Assembly (NCBI GenBank): GCA_037577475.1
Contig: CM075184.1
Location: 11,551,594-11,615,593 of the forward strand
Length of the DNA: 64,000 bases
From: Chaunax sp. Z400
Taxonomy: Eukaryota > Chordata > Actinopteri > Lophiiformes > Chaunacidae
Direction of reading: 5' to 3'
Translations under genes and position numbers: made by a program
Shown here: piece by piece, positions 57,765 through 64,000 of the stretch
Layout: each line of letters starts with the position of its first letter
Position numbering within the stretch: position 1 is the stretch's first letter
Notes under the pieces: model-generated
Database searches by the model: none
Told to the model about the DNA's origin: nothing
What the model saw: only the letters and a program-made list of their open reading frames with translations

Positions 57765-59069
57765 ATTGTGTATTCCTCAGTATGTGTGTTGCACAGATTC
57801 CCTCCAATACTCCGCCTAATCATTATCTCTGTCTCACACTCCAGAAGCAGTAGATTCTAACTGCAGAAATTTGATGCCACCTAGTGTCGCCAGTTAATTA
57901 AACAGAAAATGACCTGTAACTACAGGAAGCTTGAGGAGATATATATCTACTATATTTCTCATGAATTGTCTTCAACATGCATGTAATTTAAAGTGTCCAT
58001 CAATGAGAAATATGTTTTATTCACTGCTCCCCTCTCTCCTTTATTGCAGTAATATATGAATGATAATTAAAAAGAGAAAGCATCTAGTTTTGTTGAGTTG
58101 TTCATCCCTGCCCTCACTATAGTTCAAAATGTCGCTTTTCATTGCTTTTAATCTAAATCTCAGTCTGGTCTAATCCACCCTAACAACTTCAACAACATAT
58201 AAAATGTATTTCAAACCAAAGGCACTGTCATAGAGATATTGTTCACCCAAACTCTACAGATTATGTACAGCTTCAGACTTAATGTGTGCACATGTCCTAC
58301 TAGTTGTAATGATCCCAATCAGTACATCGTACATCTTATATCATCATCGTTTTTATCTTATCATAATAAATGGTTTTATACAGTGTAACTCTTTCATGTG
58401 CATTTTTCTTCTATTTAGAGATTAAATTATGTCGCTGGGGCTCTTGGTAGCAAATCATCACCATGTGGAAATGTCTGCATGGACATTTCACTGTGACTCG
58501 TGCCCCATGAGTCCTGAGGCTGAGTGTGCCATCATGTTCTTCCACACAGCCAGCTTTGCAGTGATTTGGTGACTGCTCACACAGAAAACAAGCTCGGCTT
58601 TGCCTGTTAAAATAACAAACGGCTGATGTTAAACACAGTGGAAGGTCAAGGCTAAAGTGTTTATTACACTGGATGGGAATGATGCATCCATCCACAGTTA
58701 AATACACAGAACTCTCCCCTCAGTGCTCTATAGTGACAAGTCCAGTTAGCATTAATGTTGATCTAGTGATATACAGAGGGGAAGAATGGCCAGGAGAGAC
58801 CTGCTATGTGTATGAGACCACCTGGATGTGAAGCAGCTTGCAGAACCGAGAGAAGCAGCGCTAACTTGCTGCTCAGAGAACTGCAGGTTCAAGGTGGCTA
58901 CATAAACATATATAGTTGAATTCTAGCTCCCCACTAAGCTCTTTACCCCCTTTAACCTCCATATGGTTATCTGTTAAATCCACAGAGTGTTTATTATTAG
59001 GACACGTACAGTAGAAGTACATCGGGTCTGCTGGAGGTGAGTAAGATTGGGCAATGACAGCCTCTGACA

Positions 59070-59400
59070 CAGACTGGAGGGCCAAAACATTACCACAGGA
59101 TCATCTATTTGAAAACATACTTGTAATCTAAAAAAATCCATTAAAAAAAGTGGCATTACTTCAGCTGAAAGCTACCTCAGAGTGAAGAGTTTATAGGACT
59201 GAGTACATTATGGTCCCCTTGGACAATACAGTAGCCTGTTTTTGATATTCATGGTAAATTGCCATGTTGTAAGCTCATTATGTTAATGAGATTAATGGTT
59301 GTGATCTAAAAGTATACGGCTGGCTGTCTCATGTCCTGCAGCAGGCATCTCCTTTAAGTGAGTGTGCAGATCTGGGAATGTCTGTAGGCCACAGCAAAGT
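59070..59400. promoter_or_regulatory. Candidate conserved non-coding block
   Basis: Repeat-free, with CTCATTATGTTAATGAGATT and AATGGTTGTGATCTAAAAGT, plus 'tttgatattcatggtaaattgccatg' (inverted CATGG). Homeodomain and bipartite POU-like sites cluster. Inference from texture. Confidence 0.35.
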
Positions 59401-60367
59401 AAAGGAAACACATGAAAATCAAACAACCGGTCTCAGGCAAGCTTCTTGAAAAGTCTAGTGAGCTAAGCTACCAGTTACATTAAATGAAGCTTCACTACAC
59501 TGAAGAGAAACATGGCAACAGTTTACAAAATCAAAGTTGTTTTTTTTTACATTGGACCACCTTCATTCCAAGTCAATGCTATCTCAGTCTCAGTGATCAA
59601 TAAAACAGTAATAGGCATTTATGGTTGTTGTTGTCAGTTGTTACGTTCAACGCCTGTCTGCCAAATCAATGCAAGCCAACGTTCCCTCTTGTGGACCAGT
59701 GTGTAGTTTTCATGGAGAATCTCGACTAGTTAGAAACAAAAACAATCAGTTTCCTCCATCTTGGCTCACTGAGAGAAAAAAAACAACTACATTTAATGAC
59801 CAATAGGGATCAACCACACACATCTTTGCTTTTAAAAGAGGCTGTGCCTCAAAGATCACCAAAGTTGAACTCCATGCAAGACCAAGATGCAAATTTGCTT
59901 TGCCTCCATAAGGGAATCTTTTATTCATCCCTTTGTTTTCATCCAGTAGAAGTGAACAGAAAGGGAATATTCACCAATGCTAATGTTGTGCATCTATGGC
60001 CTTGTTCTAAATCAGTTGTAAAGATGCCAAACATGGATGCTGGGATGGATCTCCTGATCTCTGATAAACTCTTTGAATAATAAGAGCAAATTATGTTTTG
60101 TTTTCCATTGATAACAAGCTGATTATCTCTTTATCTAAAGACAGAATGATTCAACTTGTGATCTTGATGTAATAGCATATCAAAATAATAACAACAAAAA
60201 GTAGGTGTCGATAGTTTGTGTGTATGTTCATGATGTTACTGTGTGTGCGTGGTGCACCTGTGTTTGTATGATTAATTTAGACTCGGGCCCTCTGTCCTCA
60301 CGTCCACCATCTTTGAGCTCACATGTCTTGTATTTCTCAGTAGCAGAGGTGAGGTAGGCATCACCCT

Positions 60368-60800
60368 TATAGCGTGTTCACATAGCGTGTTGCGATTGCT
60401 GCAATGTTATTCACGCTTTCGCATGAGTTGAAAATTTTGAATATGGGCAAGAAATTTGTGTGATGCTGTGTTGCAAAAGTGTTGAGATTCTCCAGACGTC
60501 ACACATCGTGTGTAGGATGCTGATGGGGAAGTGGAGGACAAGCTTACCGTAGATGTATCTGACACCCCGAGCTGTTCGACACAACTTTGTGTACCTTCAG
60601 ATAGTGGACCATACTGGCTTTGCAAAAAAGTCAGCGAGGAGGTTGGACTATCTTCTTAAAAATATGTTTTTTCTCTTGATTCCAGCTTCCAGCTCTTGGT
60701 TCGTGTTACTCACACGAGTGATGATCATATGGTGACATTCATGTGAGTAAAGTGAGGCGAAAATTTCCTTTGTGCTGAGTGTGAACACACCATGAGAACT
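60368..60800. mobile_element. MITE-like DNA transposon remnant
   Basis: Opens GCGTGTTCACATAGCGTGTT and closes GTGCTGAGTGTGAACACACC. The inner parts of the ends are inverted (GTGTTCACA/TGTGAACAC). Interior has no intact frame. The family is uncertain; the end style is seen in Harbinger/hAT-type elements. Confidence 0.4.
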
Positions 60801-61124
60801 GATATGTATGTCACTGTCATACATGCAGTACTGTTGGCTACACATACACACTCATGTATGGCAGTGGCATCAGTTATTGATGCTTAACAGTTTTGTTTCA
60901 CATCGCAGCAGAAAGGCTTGCCATATTTGAACTTCAGAAATGCTTGGGAAAATGTAGCTTGTGCAGATGCTACCACAAGACTTGATCGATAAGAAAGCTA
61001 AGCTACGGTAAAGCTATTAGATTCAGGAAACAGCAGTGCTACCTGCACTGTATTGAGAAATAGAATCAAACTAGTTACTGTCCAACACTGCAAACACCGG
61101 CGTCTATTAATAACAACCAAACTA

Positions 61125-61440
61125 AACAGAACTAGGTGTAGTCAGATGGAAGAGGCAGCACAGCAGTGACAGAGAGAAAGCTGTGAGATAGCTGATCTCA
61201 GATATATTCTGGGAGACTGGCCAGATGCAGCCAGCTGCAGCATGAGGAGGACGTTTGACTTCAGGGCTTTCTGCCAGAAGGTCTGAGGCCGTAACAGTCC
61301 ACCTGTCTATCTCATGCTCTATTTTACCATCACTTGTGAACAAGATCCCATGATACTTAAAATCTGTAGCTTGGGGCAGTAATTCACTCCTAACCAGAGG
61401 AAAGCAATCCACTGTTTTCTCTACCAGTAGATATCCCATC
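61125..61440 (-). pseudogene. Non-LTR retrotransposon reverse transcriptase fragment
   Basis: The minus strand reads VRSELLPQATDFKYHGILFT then SDGKIEHEIDRW, matching the C-terminal thumb region of fish LINE reverse transcriptases (usual form LPQ-EEFKYLGVLFTS-G-ME-EIDRRI). Downstream frames lose the pattern, so it is a decayed fragment. Confidence 0.7.
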
Positions 61441-61620
61441 CACCGTTTACATGGTACAGTTATTCTACCGAACGGTTTAAGAAAAGGTTTATAATACCCC
61501 TCTGCAACCGAATCGGTTAGGGCGTTTTTATTCCAAATGAGGTGTTTATATGGAGCATTTTCATTCTGATTGAGCTTTTAAACCGATTTTAATCGGAATA
61601 AAGGGGTCCATGTAAACCCA
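61440..61620. repeat. Interspersed repeat fragment with 'catgtaaaccc' end
   Basis: Contains TACATGG-type ends (TTTACATGGTACAGTTATTC and GGGGTCCATGTAAACCCAGC) and inner CCGAATCGGTTAGGGCG and AACCGATTTTAATCGGAAT. The inverted CCATGTAAAC/TTTACATGG ends suggest a DNA-transposon-derived MITE of about 180 bases. Confidence 0.5.
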
Positions 61621-61769
61621 GCTAGTGTGAGCTGAACGTTACAGTCTGATGAAGCCAATAGAAAAAAGAAAAGAGCAGAAAACGCAGAAAACGCAATTTT
61701 GAGGTCCCTAACCAGGACCAGGACTTAATCCTTGAGATCCAGTTGCAACACCCAACACCCAATGAAAAC

Positions 61770-61846
61770 ATGTTAAGAATATGGACGTGTAAATTTCCCC
61801 ACTGTGGGACTAATAAAGGGATATCTTTTCTTATCTTATCTTATAG
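61770..61846 (+). repeat. Retroposon tail with (TTATC)n
   Basis: GTAAATTTCCCCACTGTGGG then ACTAATAAAGGGATATC and (TTATC)n, the typical 3' end of fish LINEs and SINEs. Confidence 0.6.
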
Positions 61847-62139
61847 CTCTCACTTTGGTTGTCCCATGGGTCAAAGTCCAGCAACCACTGTGTGGCAAGT
61901 TCCGCCCCCTGGTCTGTCTCTAGGGAGGGACCCTGTTTCACTCTTCTGGGCAAGGTGCTGCTCCGAGTTGGCAAATTTATAGAGTCTATGAATTGGCCCT
62001 CCACTGGGATCAATTTGACGCCCTTCACCACATTTAGGTGGTGATTCTTGGGAGGGTAAGCAAACAGATCAGGTAGATTGTTTCCTTGCTGCTGCCCCAT
62101 TGCCAGGCATTGAAACAAAGCCGGAAACCTTAAAAGCAG

Positions 62140-62480
62140 GGTCAACTACTGGGCAGAGAGCAGCAATAACTTGCCAGTATTAGTGCACCTCAGCCACTGC
62201 TTCACCTGCGGCTGCTGGACCGCCTTTCACCTTTCATTAATCCCAGGCTGCTGACCTCTGACTCCTTCAGGGCTGCTGCAGAATTCATCATGAGGTAAAT
62301 TTCATGCTTGAAAGACACATTGTGCTACATGCCAGTGTGCAATGACAACGCACCACTAACGGTTTTAAACAGAGCCATCCTGGCAAAGTGTAGGGATCCT
62401 CATTAGGACTTGTACAGAGCCCTACTTAACCTTTGACCTCGCTCAGACAAGAACTCATTATCTGGCACAAGATTAACCCA
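62140..62480. promoter_or_regulatory. Candidate conserved non-coding block containing a DR1-like site
   Basis: Repeat-free, with CCTTTCATTAATCCCAGGCT, GCAATGACAACGCACCACTA and CCTCATTAGGACTTGTACAG. The motif at 62427-62439 (minus AGGTCA A AGGTTA) is one mismatch from a DR1. Inference from texture. Confidence 0.4.
62427..62439 (-). promoter_or_regulatory. DR1-like element (AGGTCA A AGGTTA)
   Basis: One mismatch from a perfect direct repeat with one-base spacing. Lies about 5.4 kb upstream of the nr2f2 ATG. Confidence 0.35.
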
Positions 62481-63429
62481 CATAGCTGAGTAAATGTTAA
62501 AAAATACATACAACTTAATTTTGAATTGAAAGGAATCTTTACAGTTACATAATTCAGATTCAGAATAATTCAATTTTCTAATGAGTTTTAAGTAATAAAA
62601 AAATTGGAGACTATTGTTATCCTTTAGATTTTTTTTAACATCTATTCATTGTTCCTTGATGCACAAATATGATAAGTGAAAGAAACAAATGAGGAAAAAT
62701 GCACCTTTTGGAGAGGCGGGCTAAAAATTACCCAGCCGGTCTGTTTTTTGTTTGTTTCTTTTGTTTTTGTTTTTGTGTGTTTTTCCTTTTGTTCTGTAGA
62801 AATTATTAGGCACCGTTCCTCATCAGTTACTTTTATCAAATACAGTATGCAGTAAACGGTAGATGTTCTTCAATATTACTGTTGATAAGCTGTTGCCTAA
62901 ATAACTGAATATGATCCACTGGATGTTACATTGGTTAAGATGTCTTTGTGAAGGCCAGGAAGGACACGGACAGTTCATGGATAGCTGAAGGCTCGTCTGA
63001 ATGAAACAGAAACTCAAAAGTAGAGTCTTTTTTGGTACTTTTCAAGTTTAGGTTGTATAAATGACTATAATTCAGAGAGACTTTCCCTTTGCAGCTGTCT
63101 GCATTGGGAATAATTTTCCATCAGGAGGTACTGTATTTGTAGTCCTTAAAAACAAGCATTATGTATTATTATGGATGGAAAGTTATAGTGTAATGGTTGT
63201 AATTTGCAGGCAGAAACACACCAAAGACGTCCCTTTTAGGTTTCTACCACAGGACCAAATGTCGTTCAAAGCAAAGACACTTTCTTTGTCCTTCACCACG
63301 GCACATTTCCTCAGACTGAGAACACTGTCCGCTATTTTGATTGATCATATATTTGTATCTATTCAGAGGCCAAATTCATCATTCCAATTTGTCAAGTTGC
63401 TGGAGTGCTGAGTTAATTATGTGGAAGAG

Positions 63430-63690
63430 CCAGAAAAAGAGGACAACCTCCTGTTTAGACTCATCTGAGGTTTCTCCAGCTCACCTCAGCTCCAAATGAG
63501 CAAGCAGAGCTTCACTGGAGCTACAGGAGCTGCTTGGCACCATGGGTAATTAGTGTGATGAATGCTTTAGTGGTGCAAATAGTGGCAGTCGCCTGTCTCG
63601 CTCATCGTGCGGCTGTGCTGTCGTAGCTCAGGGGCTGCAGGCTCATCAGGGTAATGGATGATTCTGCAACAGGACTATCCCTCAACCAAC
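63430..63690. promoter_or_regulatory. Candidate conserved non-coding block
   Basis: Repeat-free, with ACCATGGGTAATTAGTGTGA, ATGAATGCTTTAGTGGTGCA and GGCTCATCAGGGTAATGGAT. Dense in TAAT cores and not AT-biased. Inference from texture. Confidence 0.35.
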
Positions 63691-63894
63691 AGTGCCACTA
63701 CTGAAGAAGGAACAGTTTTTTTTACAGTTTTGGCTTGAAGCTGTGCTTTACATTTTCTTAAAGGCATCTGCTGCTGGTTATGGATGTCAAGTGCTTATTT
63801 GGAAGGTTGCTTAACAACTATTAAGTCTCAAAATATGTAATCAAGAATTTTCACATTATTATAAATATGTTTTGTGATTTTTTTCAAAATAGCC

Positions 63895-64000
63895 TCTCAG
63901 GACTGCATAGGCGAATATGCAAACATCTTATCCTCAGTGGGATTCCTTTCCGTGGCTGGGGTGTAGAGCCGTCGCTGCTGAAATGATGGATCACATTATT
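63895..64000. promoter_or_regulatory. Candidate conserved non-coding block, cut by window edge
   Basis: Contains GCATAGGCGAATATGCAAAC (octamer-like ATATGCAAAC), CTTATCCTCAGTGGGATTCC (GATA) and GATGGATCACATTATT. It stands out from the AT-rich DNA before it and continues past the window. Confidence 0.3.

Larger units (their letters stand above)
57770..64000. other. Gene-free region upstream of nr2f2
   Basis: No protein gene is supported. It holds low-repeat candidate regulatory blocks (59070-59400, 62140-62480, 63430-63690, 63895-64000), a MITE-like fragment (60368-60800) and a LINE fragment (61125-61440). The longest open frame, 116 codons at 63061-63411, has no domain. Confidence 0.5.

Overview
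The window is nuclear DNA of a teleost fish, probably a percomorph. The evidence is spliced vertebrate genes with GT-AG introns, a fish-type intronless hatching-enzyme (astacin) gene, Tc1/mariner, hAT and SINE remnants typical of ray-finned fish, and abundant (CT)n, (TA)n, (GATA)n and (GT)n microsatellites. Nothing prokaryotic, no CRISPR array and no operon was seen.

Layout. 1-3048 is repeat-derived: a broken hAT (ZBED/GTF2IRD2-like) transposase on the minus strand, a second hAT-type terminal fragment and a Tc1 transposase fragment. 3049-25795 (+) carries the last 19 coding exons of mctp2, a three-C2-domain, two-transmembrane-segment ER/vesicle protein. They encode 656 residues, from the middle of the first C2 domain to the stop codon; the first exons lie left of the window. 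The putative poly(A) signal is at 26741. 26770-31200 is intergenic, with an interspersed repeat, one orphan coding-like segment (28950-29081) and an AT-rich satellite. 31219-31938 (-) is an intronless astacin/high-choriolytic-enzyme-like gene with a TATA box, but its last roughly 30 residues are replaced by an unrelated tail. 32000-50900 is a gene-free stretch of SINEs, MITE-like repeats, two 78-bp foldback Tc1 elements, microsatellites and several low-repeat blocks that look like candidate conserved regulatory elements. 50913-57600 (-) is a complete nr2f2-type (COUP-TFII) orphan nuclear receptor gene of three coding exons (432 residues). 57600-64000 is upstream of it: promoter, then gene-free DNA with candidate regulatory blocks, a LINE fragment and a MITE-like fragment.

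How they fit together. MCTP2 and NR2F2 are neighbours in human 15q26 (established knowledge), so this is a conserved vertebrate linkage. Here the two genes converge tail to tail, with the astacin gene between them. The nr2f2 protein carries many substitutions at positions that are nearly invariant in vertebrate NR2F2, which suggests a teleost duplicate rather than the canonical copy. Four DR1-type nuclear receptor sites (the class COUP-TFs bind) lie in the surrounding non-coding DNA. I found no clearly novel biological system. The most interesting points are the divergent nr2f2 copy, the DR1 sites, the astacin gene with a lost C-terminus, the twin foldback elements and the orphan exon-like segment.
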